DNA of 64,000 nt from Chryseobacterium candidae (GTDB lineage: Bacteria > Bacteroidota > Bacteroidia > Flavobacteriales > Weeksellaceae), in the NCBI RefSeq assembly GCF_004916905.1, contig NZ_SDLV01000006.1, positions 1 to 64,000 of the forward strand, written 5' to 3'. Made by a program: the position numbers and the translations under genes. The notes under the pieces were generated by a model. The model did not search any database. It was not told the origin of the DNA and worked only from the letters and a program-made list of their open reading frames with translations. Positions 1 through 8,282 of the stretch are shown piece after piece. How positions within the stretch are numbered: position 1 is the first letter of the stretch; each line of letters starts with the position of its first letter.

Positions 1-174
1 ACAAAATATAAGCTTCTAATAAACAAGCCTGGATTCCTGCGGAATGATACAGTAGAAAGAAACGGCGCAAATGAAAAAGAAAAACACCATTGGAATAGCA
101 ATAGCACCATTGAAAAAAGAAGTTTATCTAATTCTATTGGCAGAATGATATCCCTCCCTTTTTTAAGCTCATAA
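1..174 (+). CDS. possible 3' end of a truncated gene
   Basis: Reading frame 1 is open from the first base of the window to a TAA at 172-174, giving 57 residues rich in Asn, Lys and Ser and ending IGRMISLPFLSS. The composition and codon choice are compatible with the C-terminal tail of a protein beginning outside the window, but no family is recognisable and an open frame of this length can occur by chance. No terminator follows on the plus strand. The stretch from 175 to 261 shows nothing else. Confidence 0.3.
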   Translation, partial: TKYKLLINKPGFLRNDTVERNGANEKEKHHWNSNSTIEKRSLSNSIGRMISLPFLSS

Positions 175-261
175 ATAGATTATCACGAATAAGAAGTACA
201 AAATTTCCTGATAAATATGTCCGCGTAGCTCAAATATACTTTATTTAAACCCAAAAGAAAT

Positions 262-289
262 AAAAAACCACCTCTGTAAAGAAGTGGTT
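262..289 (-). terminator. terminator of the five-gene surface operon
   Basis: On the minus strand the arms AACCAC and GTGGTT pair around a short loop and are followed by a T run. It lies 40 bases beyond the stop of the last operon gene at 329. Confidence 0.7.
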
Positions 290-328
290 CCATTTACAGC
301 ATTTTGATTTTGAATTTACAAAAGACAC

Positions 329-898
329 TTAGTTTGCTGCGATTGTAAAAACTATTTGTGCGCTATACGTTGCCGCAGGAATTGTTACAGATACACCACC
401 TATTTGTAATTGTACATTTATAGCTGAGTAGTCTACACTGTTGTTAACGCCTAATACTCCACCAAATGTAATTGTAGAAAGTGTTACTGCACTGGACTGA
501 GGTATTTCTATATAATTCGCCGTTCCTCCAGAAAATGTAACGGAACAAAGCAAACAAAGCCCGTTGATAGTTGCTGATCCACCACTTCTTTTTGCATAAA
601 GTTTCAGAGAGCTGTTCCAGTTGGTAGGAAGATATTGCATACTGATTTTGGCACCAGAGCTACCAAGAAGATTCAGGAAAGATCCTGGTAAATGACCCGA
701 CAATGTGAGTAAGCCAGGATTATCGTAAGTTCCGGTATAGTTGGTTCCCGCTTCAGTGATGGTGGGTGCACTTGCATTCCAGTTAGATCCTGTAATATTT
801 ATGGTTTGCCCCTCAAGGTAATTTCCCATTATTAAAGCAATAATGTATAGATGTCTTTTTAAGAACTGTTCTTTGAGAAAAGGACTTTTAATTTTCAT
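329..898 (-). CDS. exported beta-rich protein, last gene of the surface operon (possible tip subunit)
   Basis: Unrecognised protein of 189 residues. A basic N-terminus (KRH near residue 15) and a hydrophobic stretch at about 17-25 suggest export, with maturation near residue 31 just before a TINITG strand. The mature part is rich in Ser, Thr, Gly and Asn and looks like a beta sandwich. Two cysteines (C115 and C118, CLLC) could form a disulfide. It ends in an alternating strand, YSAQIVFTIAAN, resembling the last strand of the two other subunit-like proteins of this operon (ITYTITE and VTYTISDN). It starts 9 bases after the preceding gene's stop, so it is co-transcribed. The single-copy, end-of-operon position is where chaperone-usher loci keep the tip protein. 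That role is inference; it could also be an unrelated exported protein. Confidence 0.7.
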   Translation of the reverse strand: MKIKSPFLKEQFLKRHLYIIALIMGNYLEGQTINITGSNWNASAPTITEAGTNYTGTYDNPGLLTLSGHLPGSFLNLLGSSGAKISMQYLPTNWNSSLKLYAKRSGGSATINGLCLLCSVTFSGGTANYIEIPQSSAVTLSTITFGGVLGVNNSVDYSAINVQLQIGGVSVTIPAATYSAQIVFTIAAN

Positions 899-907
899 TT
901 TTTAATT

Positions 908-1441
908 TTATTCTGTAATGGTGTAGGTGATAACAATAGCTGTATTGGTCTGTGCCTGTAAATTGCCATAAGTACTAGTGGCAAGTGAAATGGTGAGGGC
1001 ATGGCCGTTATTCGCTCCATTTCCTGTATATGCTCCTCCAATACCACTAATAATCGTAGTTGGAGTGGTTGTAAGGATAACCTGCCCTGCAGATGTTCCC
1101 AATGTTCCACCTCCGGCTCCGGAAGCTGCAGCTGCCTGAATTCTTATATTAACACCTGGAATAACTGTATTTACTGATGCTGTAATTCTTCTGGTAAGTC
1201 CTCCGGAAGCGATAGCAGATGTATAGTTGATCCACTTTGACGTATTGGGTGCTGGAGCTACCAGAGCATTTCCGGCCTCGGTAGGGCGTGTAAAATTTAA
1301 AGTTATGCTTCCTGTAGGTTCAATATCCATTAAAGTTACTTTGGGTAAAGTCAAAGTAACGGTAGTACTTGCAGTCTGGGAATAGGTTGAACTGTATACA
1401 GTACAAAATACAATTAATAATATGGAACGGATCAGAATCAT
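908..1441 (-). CDS. exported subunit-like protein, second paralog
   Basis: Protein of 177 residues with a signal peptide (about 1-22, ending TYSQ) and a mature N-terminus TVTLTLPKVTLMDIEP. It is a clear paralog of the 5089-5667 product. Shared blocks include PTEAG, IIPGV versus VIPGV, GTLGTSAG, TIISGIG, YTGNGANNGH and a terminal YTI strand. There are no cysteines after the signal region. The pattern of a hydrophobic N-terminal strand and a closing VTYT-type strand recalls spore-coat-U/archaic pilins and Gram-positive WxL domains, but homology to either is not established. The start ATG overlaps the end of the 917-residue gene by 4 bases, implying translational coupling. Likely an alternative or minor subunit of the same assembly. 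Confidence 0.8.
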   Translation of the reverse strand: MILIRSILLIVFCTVYSSTYSQTASTTVTLTLPKVTLMDIEPTGSITLNFTRPTEAGNALVAPAPNTSKWINYTSAIASGGLTRRITASVNTVIPGVNIRIQAAAASGAGGGTLGTSAGQVILTTTPTTIISGIGGAYTGNGANNGHALTISLATSTYGNLQAQTNTAIVITYTITE

Positions 1442-4191
1442 TTCTTCTTTTTTATTTCATTATATCCTACTTTCAAGGATTCCTTTTGATATTTGATCTC
1501 TATCTGTTGTTTAATAATATTGATGTTTAATTTCTTTGTTTCTGATGGTTGTAAAGTAAACAGAAATTGGTCTGTTGAGATTTTATAGCGTTTATCCAAC
1601 CCATTACGATAAACTTTTACAATCCAGTCTCCCGGACGTAGATAAGTGAAATCAAAATCTTCTCCGATGTAGCATACCTTACGAAAAGTCTGATCATGGC
1701 TGCTAGCTTCTACAATGATACTTTCCCTTTTCTTCTTTCCTTTTAAAGATAATTGTTGCCCGGAATCTGGCTGGTCTTTTTCTCCGGTTTCCAGGAAATT
1801 AACCTGGCCCTTAACATTTGCTGCGGTTGTTAATCCGAAATTAAAAGTATGCTCTTTATTCATCAATGAAAGGGAGGCTGGAAAAGTTTGGGTTGGAATA
1901 TCATTGATTTCTGTGGTGGAACGGTCTATTTCAAGAAAATAATTACCCGGGATAACATTTTTAAACATATAATTTCCATCCTTATCGGTAACGGATAGGT
2001 AACTTCCAAGTATTAATCTTATTCCCTCAGTTTTTTTTATACCTAAGTTGCTTACATTTCCAGAGAGTGAAATATAATCGGCAATTTTCTGTACAGGTAT
2101 GTTAGGCCGCCATGTATAGCGCATAGAGAATATGAAATCTTTATCTCCAATTTCTCCTCTTTGCAATGAATATCTTCCGGAAAGGTCAAGTTCGTTTCCA
2201 GGAAATAATTGCTGATGAAAAAGAAGTTCAAACAGATTTCTGTCTTTGAAATATTCCTCAGGCATATAATTGTTCTGATAAAAGATGCTTAAGCTGGTTT
2301 TATCAGAAAGCTGACTATAAATTCTTGCTCCGTAGTAAAGGCTTTTCTGATTCTGAAGCTGATATCTTGAGCTTATAGCATAGCTTCCGAAGATGTTAAA
2401 AGATGTTTTGAATTTTTGAAATGAAAGGTTGGCAGAATAGAAACTCGAATTTCCACTAAATCCAGTCAGATAATTATCTGTTTTCCCGAATTGTCCATCT
2501 ACATTTACCTGAAATACTCCTATCTGTTGATTAATACTCACTTTGAAATAACGTTCATAATAATCAAACTGTTTAGGTTCTAAACGATCTTTATAGGTTT
2601 GATACCCGTTATTAAGAATAATGAAACCACTAGGCAGATATTTGTACTGTACTCCATATTGAAAATACTTTCTGTAGGGGGCTGCCAGTAACAGGGTATC
2701 TCTCTGGAAGTTTTTGGCATCCTGCATGTAATTGGCAAATATGCTGATCTTTTTGGTGATATTGTAATAAATATTACCGTTAAAGGTATTTGTATTGGTA
2801 AAATATCCTGCAAAATCAGGACTGGCTCTCATGTACATCAGACTTCCGTTCAATTTTTTTAAAATGGCTTCTGCCTGTAATAAATAAGCTGTTCCATTTG
2901 TTTTTTGTGTTGTACTGTATGCCAGTTCCCCGGAAAGATTAATATTTTTTGAAACTTTAAATTTCCCTTTAGCATAAGGCAGATGAGCATCTGAGTCAAG
3001 TTTTACATCTCCAGATCGGATTTCTTCTTTCCTAGGAGTTTTGTAAAGATATCCTACAGATACTTCAGATTCTTTTCGGATTTTAAACGCTGAAAAAATA
3101 TTAAATTCATCTTTAATATCTCGGAAGAATCTGGGATGATTATAGAAGCCGCCTAAGCTTACTTTATTAAAATCATATCGGATTTCTGCCCCGCGTCCAT
3201 ATCTTGCAAATTCTGTAAGATAAGAAGAAGAGTAGGTTTTATCGCCAAGGTGAAGAAAAAACTTATCCCGTTTATAATTCACAAAATATTCCTCATATTG
3301 GGTGAATGTATTAAGCTCTACCGGATTGTGAGTGACAGCCCTAAATTCAATCTGATTCTTATTGTCTTTATCAAGTGTTCCTTTTCCGTAAATTTCACCT
3401 TGAAAACCATCATTATAAACGCCCATATTCTGCATTCCAATGAAAGATAAAGAGAAAGCAACAGGCAGTCTGTGATAAATATCGTTTTCAGAGGGTTTTA
3501 CTGATATCACCTGAGTGGTTGCATAGACATCCTGAGTTTCTTTGGGATTATTCCTCGGATGTACCGAAAGATTTAGGTTCTGAAATTCATTCTGAGCAAG
3601 TTCAGAACTTGTTACTTTGTGAATCGTAATGATTTTGGATTCATTGGGTGCAAGAACAAGAGATGATTCATTATCAATAACAGCATTTTTACTTTCAATA
3701 ACGATACTTTCCGTTATATTACCATTGTTTTTTAAAAGAAAAGATGCACGGACCGTTTCTCCAGCTCTTACAAATTCAGGTATATTTAAAACCGTAACCA
3801 TAAGCTTTCTGCTTCCGGAAACTACAATTTTTGAACTTTGTGTAAAAGCTGTTCCATTATTACGGTCTGTAATGTTCAGAGTGACAGAATAAATACCCTG
3901 TCCTGTTTCAGTACCGATCCGTAAAGGAACCAGATATACCGATGTTTCATAAGGCAGAATCTGAAATTCTCCCTTTGCTAAAATAGGATTTATTGAAGAA
4001 CTTGAAGTGACAACTGAAATATCATATATTTTGGTTTCCGTCGAATTATTTTCTAAAGTGAAGGGAATAGAAGTAGACATTCCCGGCATTAAACTATCTT
4101 TTTTACTGACCAATCTGTCGGATTGCTCTTGGGAAAAAATAAATACCGGGAATATTGATATGATAATAAATAAAGTCCAAGTTCTAATCAT
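1438..4191 (-). CDS. 917-residue outer-membrane barrel protein, usher-like by position
   Basis: Signal peptide at about 1-20 (ends FIFSQ). About residues 25-235 form two Ig-like domains of the NEW3/CARDB type, with phrases such as TLENNSTETKIYDISV and LLKNNGNITESIVIES. About 240-735 is an outer-membrane barrel pattern, with many short strands carrying alternating aromatic residues and Asn/Asp-rich turns. About 740-900 contains one or two carboxypeptidase-regulatory-like beta domains (VTDKDGNYMFKNVIPGNYFLEI). Its length matches FimD/PapC ushers (about 800-900), but I see no usher N-terminal motif and the domain order is different. It overlaps the upstream chaperone-like gene by 8 bases and the downstream subunit gene by 4. 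The context suggests it secretes or anchors the subunits. That function is inference. Confidence 0.8.
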   Translation of the reverse strand: MIRTWTLFIIISIFPVFIFSQEQSDRLVSKKDSLMPGMSTSIPFTLENNSTETKIYDISVVTSSSSINPILAKGEFQILPYETSVYLVPLRIGTETGQGIYSVTLNITDRNNGTAFTQSSKIVVSGSRKLMVTVLNIPEFVRAGETVRASFLLKNNGNITESIVIESKNAVIDNESSLVLAPNESKIITIHKVTSSELAQNEFQNLNLSVHPRNNPKETQDVYATTQVISVKPSENDIYHRLPVAFSLSFIGMQNMGVYNDGFQGEIYGKGTLDKDNKNQIEFRAVTHNPVELNTFTQYEEYFVNYKRDKFFLHLGDKTYSSSYLTEFARYGRGAEIRYDFNKVSLGGFYNHPRFFRDIKDEFNIFSAFKIRKESEVSVGYLYKTPRKEEIRSGDVKLDSDAHLPYAKGKFKVSKNINLSGELAYSTTQKTNGTAYLLQAEAILKKLNGSLMYMRASPDFAGYFTNTNTFNGNIYYNITKKISIFANYMQDAKNFQRDTLLLAAPYRKYFQYGVQYKYLPSGFIILNNGYQTYKDRLEPKQFDYYERYFKVSINQQIGVFQVNVDGQFGKTDNYLTGFSGNSSFYSANLSFQKFKTSFNIFGSYAISSRYQLQNQKSLYYGARIYSQLSDKTSLSIFYQNNYMPEEYFKDRNLFELLFHQQLFPGNELDLSGRYSLQRGEIGDKDFIFSMRYTWRPNIPVQKIADYISLSGNVSNLGIKKTEGIRLILGSYLSVTDKDGNYMFKNVIPGNYFLEIDRSTTEINDIPTQTFPASLSLMNKEHTFNFGLTTAANVKGQVNFLETGEKDQPDSGQQLSLKGKKKRESIIVEASSHDQTFRKVCYIGEDFDFTYLRPGDWIVKVYRNGLDKRYKISTDQFLFTLQPSETKKLNINIIKQQIEIKYQKESLKVGYNEIKKKK

Positions 4192-4984
4192 TTTTTACTT
4201 CTAATTCCACATTGAGTGCAAAAGCATTCTCTTCTTCATCCGTCGCTATGATAGTTGCTTTGTATTTGTCAGGGGGTAATCTACTGATATCAATGTAAAA
4301 TGTCTTGGAGGTATCTGGCAAAAGTCCCATCGTTAAACTTGAATAAGTTCCCATCTTTTCACCCGTTTTCCGGTTATAGATTTCAATAGAAGCTGTCGGT
4401 TTACAGTAAAGATTACCATGATTGGCTATTGCTATCTTTGCTGTCTGCTTTCCCTCCTGTTTTTCCACTTTTACATTTTCAAACTTAAGGTCCGGTTGGC
4501 CCTTTTCTGCTTCAACATCTGTAATGACCTGAATGGCATATCGTATAACAGAAGTGATGCTCACTCCCGGTTTATTGTCGCTGGGTTTTATCTCTTCTAC
4601 CGGTTCTACAATGATCACACTCCAATAGCTTCCCGGATCCATTGCCTGATTGGGAACTGTTATTTCATAAAATATCTCAGTCTTTTCCTTACCTTTAAGA
4701 GTAACAAGATTGGTATTGAGCTTTAGCCATTCTCCATTACTGCGTTTATTGGTACGTAATGCTGTATAATTGATGGTTCCGTCTGCATGGTAGGTATAAT
4801 CCTGTAAAAATATTTTTACACTTTGAGGGATGCTGCCTGTGTTTTCAATAGCAACTTTTCCTTTATACACCTTTCCGTTTTCTATTTTGTAAGAATGCGT
4901 AAGCCCGTTGAGAATCACAATACCGGCATGTAAAAGGCTGAACTGCAAAATCAGGGTGATCAAAATAAGGATACGCTTTATCAT
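4184..4984 (-). CDS. periplasmic Ig-fold chaperone-like protein (DUF916/WxL-partner-like)
   Basis: Protein of 266 residues with a signal peptide ending near residue 20 (LLHAG). Residues about 25-135 form one Ig-like domain: KVAIENTGSIPQSVKIFLQDY, then a D-x-G turn, then VPNQAMDPGSYWSVIIVEP. Residues about 150-265 form a second: IANHGNLYCKPTASIEIYN to LPPDKYKATIIATDEE. The two-domain layout and the PGSYWSVIIVEP region resemble the DUF916 family that partners WxL proteins, and more loosely PapD-type chaperones. Unlike Gram-positive WxL-interacting proteins it has no C-terminal membrane anchor. It lies between the major subunit-like gene and the barrel gene and overlaps the latter by 8 bases. 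Best guess: holds subunits in the periplasm before export. Confidence 0.75.
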   Translation of the reverse strand: MIKRILILITLILQFSLLHAGIVILNGLTHSYKIENGKVYKGKVAIENTGSIPQSVKIFLQDYTYHADGTINYTALRTNKRSNGEWLKLNTNLVTLKGKEKTEIFYEITVPNQAMDPGSYWSVIIVEPVEEIKPSDNKPGVSITSVIRYAIQVITDVEAEKGQPDLKFENVKVEKQEGKQTAKIAIANHGNLYCKPTASIEIYNRKTGEKMGTYSSLTMGLLPDTSKTFYIDISRLPPDKYKATIIATDEEENAFALNVELEVKND

Positions 4985-5088
4985 GATGTAAAGTTTGAAG
5001 TTAAATCATTAATAATACAAAGCCAGGAAGAAACTGAATAACAGCTTCTTCTTGTTTTTGAAAGGCAAAATTGAATTTTAGTTAAATT

Positions 5089-5667
5089 CTAATTGTCTGA
5101 TATCGTATAGGTAACGGTGGCAGCAACCGTAGCTGTAGCTTGTAAATCGGCATAAGCTGCTACTCCTCCAGGACCACTTCCTGCAGCAAGAGCGTAGGTA
5201 AGATTGTGTCCGTTATTGGCTCCGTTACCGGTATAAGCACTTCCGATTCCGGAAATAATAGTCTGGTCGGCTGCACTTAATGTCAGAAGGCCTGCAGATG
5301 TTCCCAGTGTTCCTGCTCCGGATCCGGTAGCAGCAGCAGCAGTTACGTTAAGATCTACTCCAGGAATAATGGCATTCATTTTTACACTTACATTACGTGT
5401 AGGGTCTGCAACAGATTTAATAGAAGAATAGTTAAGCCATAAAGTAGTGTTGGCTGCATCCGGAATAATAGGACTTCCTGCTTCAGTAGGAGCCGTGAAT
5501 CCAAGAGTGATGTTTTTTGTCGCTGCCGGTTCAATATCTACCAATGCAACTTCGGGAATAGAAATGGTAACCGTATGGTTGTCTGTATTGATGTCCTGTG
5601 CGCTCAGATTCCCGGATAGAGCAAACGCAAATAAAGACGCTGCAATAGTCAAATTTAATTTTTTCAT
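5089..5667 (-). CDS. exported major subunit-like protein, first gene of the operon
   Basis: Protein of 192 residues with a strong signal peptide (MKKLNLTIAASLFAFALSG, cleavage near NLSAQ). The mature chain starts with strand VTISIPEVALVDIEP, has an Ala/Gly/Thr-rich core (IIPGV, GTLGTSAG, TIISGIG, YTGNGANNGH), and ends in VAATVTYTISDN. It is closely related to the 908-1441 product and, being promoter-proximal, is the likely major subunit. Cysteine-free. A gap of 104 bases separates it from the chaperone-like gene, and a longer gap after the first subunit is often used to give it higher expression. No TAnnTTTG promoter was found in the 187 bases upstream, so regulation may be unusual. The assignment as a structural subunit is inference from composition, paralogy and gene order. 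Confidence 0.8.
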   Translation of the reverse strand: MKKLNLTIAASLFAFALSGNLSAQDINTDNHTVTISIPEVALVDIEPAATKNITLGFTAPTEAGSPIIPDAANTTLWLNYSSIKSVADPTRNVSVKMNAIIPGVDLNVTAAAATGSGAGTLGTSAGLLTLSAADQTIISGIGSAYTGNGANNGHNLTYALAAGSGPGGVAAYADLQATATVAATVTYTISDN

Positions 5668-5801
5668 GATGGTGATAATTAGTAGAGTGAATATAACGAA
5701 ATTCGGAATACATTGAATAAAATATATAATAATTTTTATATTAATAAGTATTTACATTGCGTAATGTATTTTAATTGAAATATTCTTTAACAGGATAAGT
5801 C

Positions 5802-5835
5802 AAAAAAAACCTATACAAATTTGTACAGGTTTTTA
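5802..5835. terminator. bidirectional terminator-like hairpin
   Basis: Arms AACCTATACAAAT and TTGTACAGGTT pair almost perfectly, with A runs on the left and T runs on the right, so it can act on either strand. It closes the phospholipase C transcript, 20 bases past its stop. The rest of 5668-5801 is AT-rich with no recognisable promoter. Confidence 0.75.
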
Positions 5836-5854
5836 TCAATATTAAAAGAATTTT

Positions 5855-8200
5855 TTACGCCCAATGCGGATCAGAAACAGAAGCTTTTCCGGTCTCAATA
5901 CGTCCGGCAAAGTGCCACAGATGCTCGTTTGACGAGATTTTCAAATCATACCACCCTTTAAATTTATCAAGATCGATAATTATTTTTTCTTCTGATTTTT
6001 CTACAGGAATTGTTTTTTTATTTTTTGTGTACAAATTTTCCAGGCTGATGGAGAAATTTTTCTTTTTGTTACTTCTTACAGTCAGCTCAACCTGGTTTTT
6101 TGCTGTTATATTTTCTAAAATTATCTCTATTTCCGGAGAAATACTTCCCTGAAATTTCCTGAAAAAGCCATTGGGACCGAAAATTTCATAGTCATAGGCT
6201 CCGGAATGCACAGCATGGGATAAATTTTGTCTGGAATATAAGGCATATGAAAAATGATAATTATTACTGTTAAACTGAGTCCTGTCATAAACAAGCAAAG
6301 GGACTCCATTTTCTTTCAGATTAGTCATTTTTATATGATCGCCTTCCAAATTGACATGGAAATGATAAGGCAGCGGGTTGGATGGCTTCAGCCCTCTTTC
6401 CTGAATGTCAAGCAAACTATCATTAAGTTGATCTTCAGAATACCATTTCAGATCAGGAACTGGTTTATTTTTAGCTGCATTGATGGTTTTAGCGTAATCC
6501 TTCTGATTCAGATAATCCATTTTCGGAACTTTCACGCTGGAAGAATTGAAAGCTGATGTAAGATCCCCACATACCGCCCTTCTCCAGTCACTGATATTAT
6601 CAACATGTACATTCTTTTTGAATTTCTTCATAATGAATTTCTCCAGAAACTGCAGCACAGAAGTATGATCCGATACTTCGGAATTGACAAAACCTCCTTT
6701 GGTCCATGGTGAAGCAATGATCATAGGAACTCTATAGCCTAAACCAACAGTTCCTTCCACTTTTTCATAGCTTTTTAAAGAAGGATTGCTCATGTATTCC
6801 TGAGACTGATCTACATATTCCACTCCTTCTTTTCCATTCATGTCAACGGGCTGGTTTGGATTCACCGGTGGTGCGAAAGGCAGCACATGATCAAAATATC
6901 CATCGTTTTCATCGTAATTGATGATGAATATGGTTTTTTTCCATGTTTCAGGATCTTTGGTAAGAATATTTAAAACCTCAGAAATATACCAGGCTCCGTA
7001 CCAAGGCGATCCTGGATGATCTGAGAAATGTTCAGGAGCCACAAGCCAGGAAACCAATGGAAGCTTTTTCTCTTCCACATCTTTTCGGAACTGAAAAAGT
7101 ACATCTCCTTCAGGAACAACCAGTCTTTCTCCGTTTTCATCCTTTCCGATTTCAAGTTTCCAGTAATCCGGATCGTGGGAATTGGTTGTAAATGCTTTTT
7201 CGTGAAGGTTTTTTTCTTCCTTTGAAAGCCTGGAATAATTATCAGGATGGTATTTCACCTGATCTTCCTGTACTTCCGCCAGCATAGCCTCCAGCCTTTG
7301 TTTCTGACCAGGATTTTTTTCAATTTCCCCTTTCAGATAGGTAATGATATTAGGAATATTCTGATGGTATCCTTTTGAAAACTTAACGTTGAATTTTGAA
7401 AACCACTCAATCGGGTTATCTGTAAAATTGCTTAACCAGGCTTCCTGTTCGCCGGACATTCCCTTTGGAAGACTGATCTCGTTCTGATAAATTCTCCACG
7501 AAACATTTTGCTGCTCTAAAATCTCCGGGAAGCTTTTCCATTTTGCCTGTTTTGCCTTGTCATAATCAATGTTTTCATTAACAACATTGGCCTTTACTTT
7601 TCCGTTTTGCTGTTCTCTCAAAGTTCCGGACCAAAGGAATAATCTGTTGGGAGTAGTTCCGGTAAGTGAAGAGCAGAAATACTGATCGAATATGGTAAAT
7701 GCATCTGCCAGCTGATAATAAAACGGAAGGTCTTCACGGTTGTAATATCCTAAGGTAAGCGGAATATTCTTGTAATCTTTATTTCCTGAGGCTTTCGCCT
7801 GAAGCCATTGGTCAAATTTTCCTTTGTTCAATGCTTTTTGCTGATCAGCCCATGAATGTGGAAGTGAGCTCATCCAGGTAGATTTTGTATTTCTTAAATC
7901 CAGTCGGGCAGGAGAAGCATATTTCCCTTCGTCATTTTTTTGAAAGAAAACAGAATGTCCATCCTGTTTTACAAAAGCTCTTTTATCCAAAAAGCCTCTT
8001 ACTCCTTTAAGGGCCCCGAAAGCGTGATCAAATGAACGGTTCTCCTGCATCAGGATGACAACATGTTCTGCATCATAAAACGTAGACTGCGCAGCAGGAT
8101 CAATGGCTAAAGCTTTTAAAATAGAAGGATGCAGAACATTTGAAGTTCCTAATCCAGCTAATAAAAGACTTGATTTCTCTAAAAATTCTCTTCTGTTCAT
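5855..8200 (-). CDS. plcN: phosphocholine-specific phospholipase C, Tat-exported
   Basis: Hydrolyses phosphatidylcholine to diacylglycerol and phosphocholine (EC 3.1.4.3). The ATG at 8200 gives MNRREFLEKSSLLLAG, a twin-arginine signal; the longer frame begins with TTG two codons earlier and is less likely. The catalytic part (about 40-540) carries the PLC/acid phosphatase family features: QENRSFDHAFG, SSLTGTTPNRLF with the probable catalytic Thr, NYDENDGYFDHV, and SDHTSVLQFLEKF. The last 200 residues contain the beta domains typical of this family's C-terminus. About 780 residues is the usual length. It lies 82 bases after a SusC-SusD pair on the same strand, so the enzyme and transporter are probably co-expressed for phospholipid or phosphate scavenging. 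Symbol follows the non-haemolytic PlcN type. Confidence 0.93.
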   Translation of the reverse strand: MNRREFLEKSSLLLAGLGTSNVLHPSILKALAIDPAAQSTFYDAEHVVILMQENRSFDHAFGALKGVRGFLDKRAFVKQDGHSVFFQKNDEGKYASPARLDLRNTKSTWMSSLPHSWADQQKALNKGKFDQWLQAKASGNKDYKNIPLTLGYYNREDLPFYYQLADAFTIFDQYFCSSLTGTTPNRLFLWSGTLREQQNGKVKANVVNENIDYDKAKQAKWKSFPEILEQQNVSWRIYQNEISLPKGMSGEQEAWLSNFTDNPIEWFSKFNVKFSKGYHQNIPNIITYLKGEIEKNPGQKQRLEAMLAEVQEDQVKYHPDNYSRLSKEEKNLHEKAFTTNSHDPDYWKLEIGKDENGERLVVPEGDVLFQFRKDVEEKKLPLVSWLVAPEHFSDHPGSPWYGAWYISEVLNILTKDPETWKKTIFIINYDENDGYFDHVLPFAPPVNPNQPVDMNGKEGVEYVDQSQEYMSNPSLKSYEKVEGTVGLGYRVPMIIASPWTKGGFVNSEVSDHTSVLQFLEKFIMKKFKKNVHVDNISDWRRAVCGDLTSAFNSSSVKVPKMDYLNQKDYAKTINAAKNKPVPDLKWYSEDQLNDSLLDIQERGLKPSNPLPYHFHVNLEGDHIKMTNLKENGVPLLVYDRTQFNSNNYHFSYALYSRQNLSHAVHSGAYDYEIFGPNGFFRKFQGSISPEIEIILENITAKNQVELTVRSNKKKNFSISLENLYTKNKKTIPVEKSEEKIIIDLDKFKGWYDLKISSNEHLWHFAGRIETGKASVSDPHWA

Positions 8201-8216
8201 GTTCAATCGTAATAAG

Positions 8217-8257
8217 AAAGAAACCGCAAGTTAATAGGATTTTCCTGCGATTTCTTT
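8217..8257 (-). other. intercistronic hairpin between susD-like and phospholipase C genes
   Basis: An 11-12 bp inverted repeat (AAAGAAA-CGCA against TGCG-TTTCTTT, one mismatch) lies in the 82-base gap. No clean U run follows on the minus strand, so partial attenuation or transcript-end stabilisation is more likely than full termination. Confidence 0.5.
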
Positions 8258-8282
8258 GTTTTATATAAAAATAATCATGTTT

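Noticed and set aside
895..1110. Open frame on the minus strand overlapping the second subunit gene
   Set aside because: It is an out-of-frame shadow of a gene with a clear signal peptide and paralog.
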